From contig CM041084.1 in the NCBI GenBank assembly GCA_023079485.1, positions 15,590,609-15,654,608 of the forward strand: a DNA stretch of 64,000 nucleotides, written 5' to 3'. A model generated the notes under the pieces. It saw nothing but the letters and a program-made list of their open reading frames with translations. It was not told the origin of the DNA and ran no database searches. How positions within the stretch are numbered: position 1 is the first letter of the stretch; each line of letters begins with the position of its first letter. Source of the stretch: Archilochus colubris (Eukaryota > Chordata > Aves > Apodiformes > Trochilidae). Of the stretch, positions 10,651 through 22,395 are shown one piece after another. The position numbers were made by a program, and so were the translations under genes.

Positions 10651-13594
10651 AGCCCTAAGGAACCAGACCTTCAAATAAGGGCTCTTCTTTGCCAGAGCAG
10701 ATCCCAGCTCTGGCCCACACCAAGGTCCAGTGGAGAACATCATCCCACTTGTAAATCCCTGTTGACCATCCACATATGGCATGAGAGCTGTGGGAGCTGT
10801 GGTGCAAGGCAAGGTTTGCCGAGAGAGCAAATAGAACTGGAAAACACGGACAAGCCCTTCAGGCACACATGCCCTTTTCAAAGCCTGATGCAAAAGCAGA
10901 AATTTTGTGCTCAGTATAGGCTGAGAGCAACTCCTCACCATCAAAGAAGAGGTTATGTGGTCAAATGCATCACTCATCTTAATCTGTCAATCTCATAAAA
11001 TAAATTACACCTCCCGCATGTTGAAATGGTCCCCTGAAGTGGCCTTGAGCAGACTCACTGTAGCATCAGTGGAAAATTCAGTGCAGCCAAAATGCCCCGC
11101 ACCTTCAGGTCATTCTTGTTTTGCCAGGGGAAGAGCAGAGCAAGCTGTTGCCTCCCCACTTTTGAGCTGCATATGTCTGAGGGAGACAGCTCTGCTCCAA
11201 GGCACCAGTTGTGGTTGGGTTTTAGCCTGTTTATCCAGCATGATGAGGCCTCTGTGATTATGCCATGAATGTGTGAGCATTTGCACGCGTGGCTCTAAGT
11301 TCGCTTTTACCTTTGTGGTGCTGTATTCTCTCTTTTACCAATATATTTTAACCCAAGTGGGCTGCTCTTCCCAGGCTGAGGCTCAGGCATTGGGTGCCCA
11401 GAGCTCTCCCACCATGCAGTGTTTGTCTGCTCCCATCTCAGAAGTGATCTCTTTCCAGAAAAGAGGTCCCTACTAAAGCCCAGATTATTATTGCTCCAGA
11501 AAATAAATCACTATAAAATGCCTGTGTAGGATGTAATGCAGTGCTGTGATATAGCACACACTATTTTAGATGAGTCTTGCATATCTGCTCAGGCTCTTCT
11601 CCCATGCTGCAGCATCTGCTCTTGCTTGTGGTGTACTTTGGCCACTGATGGCTCCTGTCGGAGGCCATCAAGGCACAGTGAAACACAGGAATTTCCTTTC
11701 TTCCTGGAGTGTCAGCCTCTGAGCTTGGCTCAACCCACTATGCCAGGGATGCTGCAAACAGTGGCAGCTAATAAAAATTTTGGTGCTCAAAAGGTCTATG
11801 TTAGGAGCAACCCTTGGGATGGGCAGGGACACAGCAAGCACTTCTGTCACCTCCACCCGGGCCAGGACTCAGGCTCACTCCTCCAGAGCATTATCAGTGC
11901 AGTGATAAGGACTTATCTGAGTGCCTTTTCCCTAGGCACGTGGCTGCCATTTCCCAGCCAGGCTACACCACAAGTAAGTGCTGCCGATGGCTGCTAAAGG
12001 TTTGCTTCTGCTGGGGCACCAGCACCAGATATGCTTCCACATAGCTCAAGTGCTGCTTAATATTTCCTTTGGTTCACAGGGATGTTGAGGAGTTCATCTG
12101 CTGCTTTTCAGCACCTTAGGGCAATATTTCAAAACCAGGCCAGGCCAGCAGCAATGCTGAGCTCCAGATAATGTTGTGCTGCCTGAAAGCTGTCCCACAC
12201 TGGCCACCCTGAATCTTTAGACTACTATCTAAAGTACTGTCTTAACTATGTAAATACTGTCTACTTTTGGGGGCTCTGGGGTTTAGAAAGGGCAGGGAGG
12301 AAGGGACAGTCTCAGGGAGACATGGGAGGCAATGAAAGACGTCCCCAGAGAAGGAAAAGATGTTGAAGATGTGGGATCAAGAAGGGTTCCTCCAAGAAGG
12401 GTTGAACATCTGTGCTCTCTGTACAGTATGATGGCACCTTGTCATTGAGAGGAGAATTAAAGGGCATTTCAATGACTTTAAAAAAAAAAAAGGACATGTC
12501 TGTCAAATGCCAGGATGCCACATTGCAACCCAGCAGGCTGCAGGGCAGACCAGTAGCAGGATTATATTGGGGTGTGTGGGAACATGCACAGCTCTTTCTA
12601 AGCCAAGAGCTGCACAGTAAAGCTGAGTGCTCAGTAGCAGAAGAGGGACTGTTCTGCATTCAGGGGCAGATTTCTCAAGAGTGATCAAAACCTCCTCTGG
12701 TCCTAAGCTTTTTGCACACCCAGGTGAGGAGTCTAGTTGTAATGGCTGCACTTCCAAACTATGGAGCAGTGGTTTCAGCTGCGGGCTAATGCTTCTCACA
12801 GAGAGCTGCTTCAGTGCCATGCTGAAATGAGAGATGTTGCTCTTTGGAAAATCTGGGTTTTCCTTTATTTTTCAGTATTTCTTTGATTCTTATAACTGCT
12901 TTTGCTTGTGTATCTGGAATTATCATTAAAAGAAATTAAAGCCACATTTCGTATACTAAAATATTTCGATATGATTTAAAAAAAAGTGATAACTGTACAC
13001 ACACATTTTATCTAGATCTTAATTTATGAGCAGATTTACTCTTCTGAAGAATTTTCTTTTCCTCACCTTTTAGGTCCAAGGATCAAGAACTCCTGTGCAA
13101 GAACTTGTGTAATCTGTTTATCAACTCATACAGATGTTTCCACTGCAATCATTGCCAGGAGTTCAGCAAAGCTTTGTGTTGGCTCATTTCCTACAGAGTT
13201 GTAGCAATAAAAGAATACAAAATATGTGTATGTATATCTCTCCACACAAATGCAAACCATTGTATGAAAAAGGTTCACAGTAAATACTGAGAGACAGGAA
13301 TTATATTATCCCAGAAGTGCTGCTGACCATACAAATAAAGCTTTTTTCCTGTAAATGATATGGTTTAATGACATAAAGTGATAATAGCAAATGGCATGTT
13401 AGAAGCTAATTAGACATTGACAGCTGTATTTCAGGATGCTGTGTTAAAAACATCTGCATAAAGAAAAAAACCAAACCCAACACGCATTATAGAAAGAAAG
13501 GAATTAAGAGCTGAGAGTAGCCTCAGGTCCAATTTGTTATCTAGTAGCTGCTGAAACTGGGAGTGACCAAGACCTCCTGGTTAAATATAGCAAA
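10651..13594. other. Non-coding stretch, chance frames only
   Basis: Frames of up to 153 codons (11536-11997 plus) lie here with overlapping frames on the other strand. None has recognisable homology or membrane, signal or repeat features. A short A run sits at about 12480-12491. No other repeat was recognised. Confidence 0.5.
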
Positions 13595-13620
13595 GGCCAG
13601 ATCCTTAGGGTCTGGGCACA
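13595..13620. repeat. Possible arm of an old palindromic sauropsid repeat
   Basis: The segment GGCCAGATCCTTAGGGTCTG resembles the GGCCAGATCCTCAG arm of the same ancient repeat type suggested at 7157-7200. It is very short. Chance similarity cannot be excluded. Confidence 0.25.
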
Positions 13621-15510
13621 ATGTGTCTCAAGTTACACATTTTACCCTGCATTTCCCAGTTTGTGGGGCGCTTGTGTTGTGAAATTCTGTCCTACAGTTA
13701 TTACGTGTGAGGTGGTTCCAACAAGCAACATAACCACTGCACCAACAATTTCTTTCCAGCTGTGATCTAGCAGAATTTTCACTCAACATGCTCAAGACAG
13801 GTTTTAGACATAAAAAGATCCTGTGTTGCAAAGGAAGACTAAAATGTTTACTTAGGATATTGGGCAGTAACAGGGAAATACATGTGGAGTTGATCACCCA
13901 AAATCCAGATGCAGCTACTGTTTGGCATCTGCTTCTCCTGTTTCTAATTTTGTTTTTCCTGAAGCTGAGTTGTCACACCTTTGGTGTCCTCAGCTACCAG
14001 GTGCTGGTGTGCAGACAAGGAAGCCAGGAGGAGGTGACCATGTGGCACCTCGATGCCAAACAACTCTAAAGGGTTTAAAAACCCAGTAAACCAAACCCCT
14101 TCTGCCTCCCACCTCAGCCTCCTAAGTTGGAGCTGTGAGCTGTTCTTATCCCTGAACAGGGGCATTTCAGGATTAACCCTGCTATTCTTGGAGGGCTGCT
14201 GAGCCTCTTGGGCATTGCAAAGCAATGAGTTGAGCTTCACTCAAAGAGGGCAGATAGGAGGAACACTGCCAGAGAGCTGAAGCACAGGAGACTTGAGTGA
14301 AGGATTGCAGTTTCAACTGATGAAGGAATGAAAAATAACCATAAGTGGAAGCTATCACTCCTATTCTGTTGGAGCAAACTATACCACTGTAAAATGGAAA
14401 TGGAGTCTGAAAATCTAGTCTGAAAATAAAAGCGCAGCAACAAGGTCAAGTTCCTGAGACTTCATTTGCTGAGCATCAGCTAAGCTGTACATGCTCTCAA
14501 GATGACAACTAATGTGACTACACATGGCCTGTGTGAAAGAAGATTTGAGGAAACCAGACTGATTTGCATTTTCCATCCTCCAACTTATGTATACCCATGT
14601 ACAATCTCTGCCTCAGCTGACACGGTAACTTGGTAAGCCCTAATAACAACTGAGATGGAGCCACAGCTGCTATTAATGTGTCCAGTCCAAAGCCTGTAAG
14701 GAGCTCTGTTTGTCTCTCCTTTCACTTTGGTGGATTTTGGCTTAAGTCAAAAGTGAACTGATGGGAGGATCACAACAGTTACTGAACTGTTACACCTGTG
14801 TGGTACTTCTGACACCAAGTCACGTCTCCTTTGGTTTTAGCATGATTCAAGAAGAAAGCATCAACACACAAATGCATTTTTTATTATATTTCTCCTTTTC
14901 AGATGCTCTCATGCTGTTGTGAAACAAACAAAATCTCACAAAATGTTTCGGCAGTTTTGCTCTTCAGCAGAAGTTTTACTTCCAGCATCCCATTTATCCA
15001 AAGCCATCCTCCAAAAAATATGAAGTATCCCTTCCTCTTGCCAGCCTGCAGTGAATTTCATGGGCAATTACTTCCCATGCCTCCATCTTGAAACAAGGAC
15101 TCATAAAAAGATTTATTCCTGAGCAAACATCTGAAAGCTTCACTGGTTGTGCCTAAATATTTATGTTCATGGCTACATCGTAAAAGATTGCATTTCATAT
15201 AAAAGAAAGAGGTACAGACAAATAAAGGAAGTCCCAGTAACAAAGGAAAGTGATGAAAATATCAACCAGTTTGAAGAGTAGACAAATGGCTCCCAAGTTG
15301 TGGCTGCATTCCTGCTCAGACCATAACACTGTAACTTCATTGTTAACATTGGTAAATGCAATTTTGCACAGTCTTAGGAGAGGTATTCTGTACAGTGCAT
15401 CTTTCATAATTAAGAAGAAAACTATTGTCTCTTTTCCAAGTCAAATAAACTTTGTTTATCTGGTGGGGGAGTAAATGCGGTGAGCTCGTCTGAGAGACAG
15501 TTTTGAAACT
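13621..15510. other. Non-coding stretch, nothing recognised
   Basis: Unique, mostly AT-leaning sequence with small overlapping frames. No gene or repeat family was recognised. Confidence 0.5.
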
Positions 15511-16200
15511 TTAGATCCAGAGGAGTCTGAAAGTCTGAGTTGGGGACAAAGGACTCATCTGCAGCATCCTATAAAAGGCCCTGGCACAGAAAGCTGTCAG
15601 GATCCTGGCTGCAAACACTTTGGGCATGTTGAAAGCCTGGGGACAATAGACCTGACCCAGCACTGTGGAGCCAGAGGGCAGGCACTTCAGCAAACCCACA
15701 GCATGCAGTGCAGGGTCCCAAAGGACACAAGCAGGAGGCATCAAAGGCAGCATGAGCTTTCCTCACCTGCTGCCCTGCCTGCACATTGGTGCCTCACAGG
15801 CTTTGTGTTGGTCCACGAGGGTCTCTTTGATCACAGCTATCATGGTGTTGCCTGATCGCAGCAAGAAAGGATCAACATACCCACTGAGGGGAGGGATGGT
15901 GTTTGCAGATGAAGGAGTTTGTATTTTGAGACTCATCTGGTGGTCACCGACAGAGAGTTTGAGTAAACACTGGCAATCCCATGGGAGGACAGGCTCAAAA
16001 ATTAGCAGGGCTAGAGTTAGCTCTAGCACATCCTCATCAATTCAGTCTGAAGGTCTCTCCTGTGCTATTGCTGTACTGTCACATACTGCCACTGTCTATG
16101 CTGACCACAAGCTAGGAGAAAAAAGCTCCAAGCGAACATTTTTGTTCCTAAGAAATCTTGCAATTACAAAGATTCATCTTAAATGTGGTGCTTCTGATGA
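15511..16200 (-). other. Unidentified minus-strand frame with few stops (possible degraded coding sequence)
   Basis: Two adjacent open stretches, at 15763-16029 and 15511-15753, lie in the same minus-strand reading frame with only a single stop between them. Reading further upstream to about 16200 adds only a few more stops. The conceptual product has alternating hydrophobic and polar segments that look protein-like (for example IAVIKETLVDQHKACEAP). I do not recognise any family. A 201-codon frame covers much of the same DNA on the plus strand, and the region is locally GC-richer, so chance is a serious alternative. If real, it would be an intronless, stop-containing pseudogene. Confidence 0.2.
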
Positions 16201-17044
16201 TGTGCTTGATGTTGCTTCTTTCATGTGCTGGACTCCAGCAATAGCCAGTAATTGCAGCCACTCACAGTAAGCGTGGCAGGTTCACCATGCCAACTGAGAT
16301 GTATCCCTTGCAATGAGCCCCAATGTTTGTGGCTGACTTTAGGCTAAGTTCCTGGCAAATTCTGCTGCTGACTCCGCTGGCAGCTCTTCAAAGACAGCCT
16401 CTGGGGTTGTTTTGGATTCAAGCAATTGCTGGTTTGGCCTCTCTCTCATGGCTTCTTGGACATGACTCCCCTTTGTCTGTCTCTTTGTGACATATTCCCT
16501 CTGAAACAATTAGGACCTTCACAAGCTCTTTGTTTTTACTCTGGAAGTTTAGCACAAAATATATTTATGCTAATTGCATACTGAAAGTCCACTCAGCTCA
16601 TCCTTGTGTTGCCTCATTAGGACTCTTAAGAAGATATTTGTCATTTCTGGGAGCAACATTGGAAGTGGGAGAACTACAAACCTAAAAGATCTGCCCTCCC
16701 CTGCTTTAACCACTGTCCTGGAATTGGGTGGCATTGGGTATTGATGTCTTGAGAGTTTTCCAGCTCTTGTTCTGCTTCAAAATGTCAGCTTTACTTTAAA
16801 ACTTCATGGTTACCAGCCAAGCTACCATAACTGCTCTGAGTCTGGGTGATACAATCTCTACTTCAACAGAGCAGGTTTCCCCCTCAATGGAGCAGAGCTG
16901 TGTGGGGAAAAAACCACTTGTGTTGCGCCTTTAGAGAGGGTGTCCCAAGGTTAAGGCTGTGGCTACAGTGCATAAAATGAGCCCTAGAATTGAAAACTAC
17001 CTCAGGTATCTCTACATAGCATAGATTTTGCACAGAAGTGGCCC
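16201..17044. other. Non-coding stretch, nothing recognised
   Basis: Unique sequence between the unidentified frame and the MIR copy. No gene or repeat family was recognised. Confidence 0.5.
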
Positions 17045-17195
17045 CCAGTGGATAAAGCACAATCCTGGACTGTTGGAAACTCTGCTTCAAGTCCCTGCTG
17101 CCCCATAGACTTCTGAGTAAGTGATTAGGGTGCTGTTAATGCTGTAGCTATATTACTAACCCTTCCCATCTCTGTGCTCTTAACCCAGAGCATGA
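17045..17195 (+). repeat. MIR-type CORE-SINE, decayed
   Basis: Sense-oriented MIR features appear in order. The tRNA-like head is CAGTGGATAAAGCAC, followed by CCTGGACTGTTGGAAACTCT. Next come TTCAAGTCCCTGCTGCCCCA and TAGACTTCTGAGTAAGTGATT, which matches the usual GACTTCCTGTGTGACC...AGTCACTTAG region with losses. The segment ends CCCTTCCCATCTCTGTGCTC, which corresponds to the end of the core. It is more diverged than the copy at 10.3 kb and has no visible 3' tail. Confidence 0.7.
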
Positions 17196-19217
17196 GAGTC
17201 CACATGAGGAGTTACAGTCTTGTAGTTAAGCCATAGAGTTACCCATGAAGATAAGTCTCTAGCCCCTGCTGTGGCCCAATCTCCCAGTGGGAAACTGCAA
17301 ATAATACTTCTGTCTCTTCCAGAAAGTCTGTAAGAGCAAATCCTCTGAAGATCTCAAATAACATGGTGCAGGTTCCTCAAGCCAAAAGAGAAGTCATTCT
17401 GCATTTTTACCAAATTTAAACAATTAAAAGATATAAAAGTATATTTTTAGGAACCTTCCAGATTGTGACACAGAATTTGCTGTTAATAATACATGTCTAC
17501 AAACAATGTTTGCCTTCATGCTTTTCTTCTGCCCCCCCCTTTTCTCTTTCCTTCATTCTGTGGTCCTTTCACAGCCTCTCCTCAAAAGCAGAAACTCATG
17601 ATGCCAGTGATTAAAATGTTATTGGAACTAAAATGTAATCTATGTGAGACAGCAGCATATATCCCTGTACCAGCTCCTGCATTGTCCCTCTAGATATGCT
17701 ATCATAAGGCTGATAAACAATTCAAGAAAACTGTAATAGCTTGCAGAACCAAATGTACTACTCCTTGCTTCAAAATGCCTTTGAAACATCTACACTCTGG
17801 AAATTAAATCATAGTGACTTTCTGATTTGTGTAGAAAGTGATGATTTGGGTCTTTGTTTCCTTCACCCACTAGGAAGCAGGGAGATGACTGATGACTGTT
17901 TCTTCCACATTCTAAGGAGAGTGAGACAGGAAATTTTGCTTGATTCTTTGGGTGTATGTGGGGTTCTTTCATCAAAATTCTGTTAAATTGCAGATATAAG
18001 TGTTTTAAAACATCTTCTATGTCAGATGATGAAAGGACACAGGATGAATGTCAGAGGTGCCTGGGGAAAGATGCACCCAACTAGGAATATCTGTAGTGTC
18101 TTTGTAGAACTTGCTCACACCTACAGGCCAGTTAGACACAGTCTCACTCCAAACAACACCCTGGTGGCCACACCCCACCCAGCTGAGGTGCAAGACAACA
18201 GTGGCTCATCTTGTTAAGACACTGCCTGCATTGCCATCAATTCTTGGTTATCTTCAAGACTGTGTGTAGGTCCATGGTGGCATGGCAGGTAGAGCTGATT
18301 CTCCCTTTTTTTCTGATTAGCATCAGAAAACCTAATGATCTGAGCTCTCTCTTGGGTGGGAAAGACTTTGACATAACATTACTGTGCTTGCTGTGCATGT
18401 GGGTGACAGTAAATTAAAAGTCAAAAAACATTCCCAGAATGATCCATCCAGAGCCCAGTCACTGGTTCTTCAGCAAGGTGCACTTGTAGATCCATCTGGA
18501 AAATTTTCATCCAGACAAGAACTCATTCCTCCCACTGCTCAGGAGCATACAATTAATTTTCATGGATAAAATGGCCTCTGAACACTGCTGCTGCATTCCA
18601 CAGCTTGTTTTAAGCTTGTGATGTGCTAATGGCAGCAGAAGGCTAAGCATGTTCTGCAAAACCCATCCCAGCCACAGGATCAGTCCCTGGGCTTAGAGCT
18701 GCTGCTGCAGGGCTGGGGAGAGCTGGCTTACCCGGGACTTCCAGCCCTGATGCCCACAGCGCAACCGTGTCCTAAACGGAGCTGCAGGGTAGGAGCCAGA
18801 AAACCTTTGTGTCACCTTTCATCTTCTGCTCAGTCTGAGGTGGAAGCAAAACCATCTGCATCTCCAACATGTGCTGCCCGAGGGACCTAAAGGCCTGGGG
18901 TAGGATGGGATCAAGGGGACATGTTGGCTGCAAGGTTAATGTGAACCAGTGTGGGCAGGCCCTGACACTGCTGGCAGTGTGCATCCTGCAGGGCTGTCAG
19001 TGCCAGCAGAGAGCAGAAAATGGCTGGCACCAGCACAGCCCCTTACACCCTGGGATTTCCTGTCAGCACGAAAGTCTGCGGTTAAAATGGCTTCCTGTTT
19101 GCTTTAAACCCCCAAAAAGATACAGTCAGCATCCGGCCTAAATATTCCACGGATATTACTTCAGTTTATCTTTCAGCTTAAACTATTTCGACTTCCCAAA
19201 CCACATTCAGCCCCATG
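17196..19217. other. Non-coding stretch, nothing recognised
   Basis: Unique sequence. The only low-complexity piece is a small C-run in a pyrimidine-rich segment at about 17520-17565. Open frames are short and overlapping. Confidence 0.5.
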
Positions 19218-19246
19218 AAAAGAAAAAAAAAAAAAGGAAAAAAAAT
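19218..19246. repeat. A-rich simple sequence
   Basis: A run of A residues interrupted by single and double G. There is no recognisable retrotransposed body on either side. Confidence 0.65.
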
Positions 19247-21309
19247 TGCACCTTTTAGACCGAAAGGACTCATTTGTTTAAAGAAATGGCAGTGGGTGTG
19301 TGCTGCTGGGTTTATGGCTGAGAAGGTGATGCACAAGCACTGCCCTGCGCTTTGATAGCTTAGCACTTCTGTGATGTGTGAATGAAGTCCAGCAGGCCCA
19401 GGACCACATTAATCTCAGGGTTTTGATCTCTGTCAGTAATGAGATGCTGGCAGCCTGTACTTCAAAGCTTACACTGATACAGATAATCTTGTGAAAGGCT
19501 CTCTGCATTTCCAGCCAGCTTGTACTAGGGATTACAGCAACAACAGGAGGAGATGATGGAAGAGGAGGTGATTGTTTAATGGTTGTTCATTCATTTTCTT
19601 TCTAACATTCCCCCTTTTTTTTTTTTCATTTTCCAAGGGGTGGTGTGGTTGCCCCCAACTCAGCAGGACTTGCTCTGTCTGATGGACTCCTTGTGCTATG
19701 AGGGAGATGGGGTGGCAGGAATACTCTTCTGTCTGGGTTGTCTATGAAAATACAGCCATTCAGCACTGGAGTGGTGACTGCTACAGCATCTTGGCTGAAA
19801 TATGCACAGGGATTGTGTTAGGAACACATAGGCAGTTAAATATTACACTTTCAGATTTCTGAGGTTATTTCTTTCTCGAAACAGTCTTAAGGGAGTAGGG
19901 GCGAGGATGACAGGAGACCACAGGCTATGAGAAGCATATTATAAAGCAAAATGAATGCTAGTTTCACATACACAATTATGCTTCATGTTAAAAGTATATA
20001 ATTTTCAAGGCGTGTCTGGCCAGGAAACAGAACAGAAATATTTTTATATTGATGAACTCTATTGATCTAAGAGAAAAACAGTGGCAAGGACTTATTTCAA
20101 ATGTGTGTTATGATTGTTCTTCCAGCAAGAATATTTATAAAAAATCAGAGCAAAAATTATGTTATAAATTTAGTTGGAATAAATTGAGGTTAATACATGG
20201 AACTCCAGCACCAACTAGATTGTCCTCAGAATCTTGCTGGTGACTACTCCAATGTATATTTAAGCACTGATAAACATATATTTTCCAGCCTGAAAAGGAA
20301 TAAGGTAGCAAGAGCAGAAGTGATTGTACAGGTCAAATTCAGCCACACTCTTATGTCTACTGCCAATTTCCTACATGGGGATGCAAAAAGCAAATTACTC
20401 CTTGGGATGCTCCCACCAACAGTGTCCTGCCATTAGCAGGTCAATGACAATACAGGGGAAATCCAGCCCTGTCCTCAGGACAGACCAATGTACAGGGTCA
20501 GTTCAAGGTCTTGTATTGGAAACATCTCTCTGTGTTAGTCACCATCACACCTAGACCCAGCATCCCTACCCGAGAAACAGAGCCCCAAAACTCTTCCACA
20601 GACATGATAAGATGTACAGAAGTAGACTGTATAAATGAGATAACTAAAAATGGAAGCCAAGGCAGCTGAACTCTTCCTGCAATATGGAAAGCTCTGGAAG
20701 GCAGGAACCACTCTGGGACAGGAATGCCATGCACAGCACCCAGCAGAATAGCTTAAGAAAGAATAAGGGTTTTCTTGGCTTAATCACAGGGTGAAAGAGG
20801 TTGTTTGATTTCCAAAAGTATAATTCAAGAAGCTTTATCTAAATGGTGATGGCAGTGGGTTACATGTAAAAGTATAATGACGCCATAAAATTGCATAAAG
20901 GAAATCAAAGCTGCTCCTAAACACTGCTTCAACACATCAGGATCAAAAGGCTTGGCAGAAATCTGTGAGGCCAGCTGAAGTCTGAGGTCTAAAACCAGCA
21001 TTCATGGAGGATCAGACCACTGCAGAGAAGCAAGATGAATTCCTGTTGCCCATGGTTTCTTGTAGTAGGAACCAAGAGATTCCCACAAAGGAATCTTCTT
21101 GGGAGAGAAGCTGGAGTGTCTTTGAACTTTGGGGGTGACTGCATGGAAGTCATGGCACAAATACATGGGATGAAACCAATCAGACTGCCAGGAGCAGATG
21201 GAAAGAGATTCCAGATGATCTAGGAATGGTGGGATTAAATTACTGAGGTAGTGTCCACCTCACTGAACACTCCCTTGCTATGCCAGGAAGCTAATGTGAC
21301 ACTAAGACT
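19247..21309. other. Non-coding stretch, nothing recognised
   Basis: Unique sequence. A T-run with a preceding C-run occurs at about 19608-19626. No gene, RNA or repeat family was recognised. Confidence 0.5.
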
Positions 21310-21700
21310 AAAAAAGCCATTAGGAGGATCTGGGGACCTAGAGGCAGGTAAGCCTGAGGCTTTTGAAAGTCTATATAATAAGATTCATAATTAAAAAGTC
21401 AAACTAATGGAGACCATAACAAAATATCCAAGGGTTTGGGATTAGGGCAGATGGCTTCCTAGAGATACTATTGCAGTGCTGCAGAGCTGTGGAACTCATT
21501 GCAGAAAAAAGCAAGGGACAAAAGCAGTTTTCATCAGCTCAAGGGGAGACTGGACAAAGACTTGGAAGGAAATCCATTGCAATCACAAATTGCAGTGGGT
21601 TCAGGAAAGCCTAGTGCCTTTTGCCTCACTCCTTTGCTGTCTCATGGACCAGGCTGCCTTTGAACCTCTGTGGTCATGGGGCCTGTATGGGGAGGACTAA
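21310..21700 (+). mobile_element. Old CR1-like LINE remnant
   Basis: Two pieces match remembered ancient CR1 sequence in the sense direction. The first, about 21325-21365, reads AGGATCTGGGGACCTAGAGG, then GGTAAGCCTGAGG. It resembles the region before RT that usually encodes a Pro-Gly-Asn-Tyr-Arg-Pro-Val-Ser-Leu-type motif. The second, about 21488-21575, reads GAGCTGTGGAACTCATTGCA and later AGACTGGACAAAGACTTGGA. It resembles the CR1 3' UTR. They lie in the right order, with the middle deleted or too decayed to read. Confidence 0.45.
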
Positions 21701-22343
21701 AATCACAAATAGGTTTAACACCTGAGAGCCTATGGGAGCTCTGAGAAGGCCAAGAAGAGACTGGGACAAGATAGAAATGGGGTGATGGTGACTGGACAGA
21801 GGAGTGAGTATAGATAGATGATATGGAGTGGCTGGGTTACTGTCTCTGTCTTACACTGCATACTTGTGGTGAAGCTGATGTTTCAGACATGGCATGTCTG
21901 GAGCTGTACCTCACAAACTGACTAGGGATTTTAAAACAATGGTATGAGATAATTGCTGCTCATGAAGCCATATGTGAGGGCAGTGGAACAAAGACAAGAT
22001 GTATCCAGTAATTACAAGAGATGGAAGGGCATATGTATTCCCAACGAAACTGCAGGTCTGCACTGTGAAGCAGAAAAAGGGTTTGACTGGTTTAGCTAGG
22101 AAGCAGGAATAGGGCCATCTGGGAGGAAAGCTGACTGGAGCAAGTGATGAGAGTGCATTTCTCATCTGAGCAGCTTTGCGAGGGACAAGAGTTAGCTCTG
22201 TCTGACAGGCAATAAGGGCACTTGCAGGTACCCTGTCTGACAGTGTGTGTCAAGTGCACTGATAGGGCAAAGGAAGTCTATAAGGGAAGAGATTTTGAAG
22301 CAGTCAGTGCTATATTTACTTTTAAAAACATACTGATGGGATA
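21701..22343. other. Non-coding stretch, nothing recognised
   Basis: Unique sequence, purine-leaning on the plus strand. No gene or repeat family was recognised. Confidence 0.45.
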
Positions 22344-22395
22344 AAGTGGAAGAGGGGTAGAGAGAGAGGAAAGATGGAAAGACAATGAGAGGTTT
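22344..22395. repeat. Purine-rich low-complexity tract
   Basis: G and A dominate (GGAAGAGGGGTAGAGAGAGA and following), with few T or C residues. It is simple sequence and encodes nothing. Confidence 0.5.
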
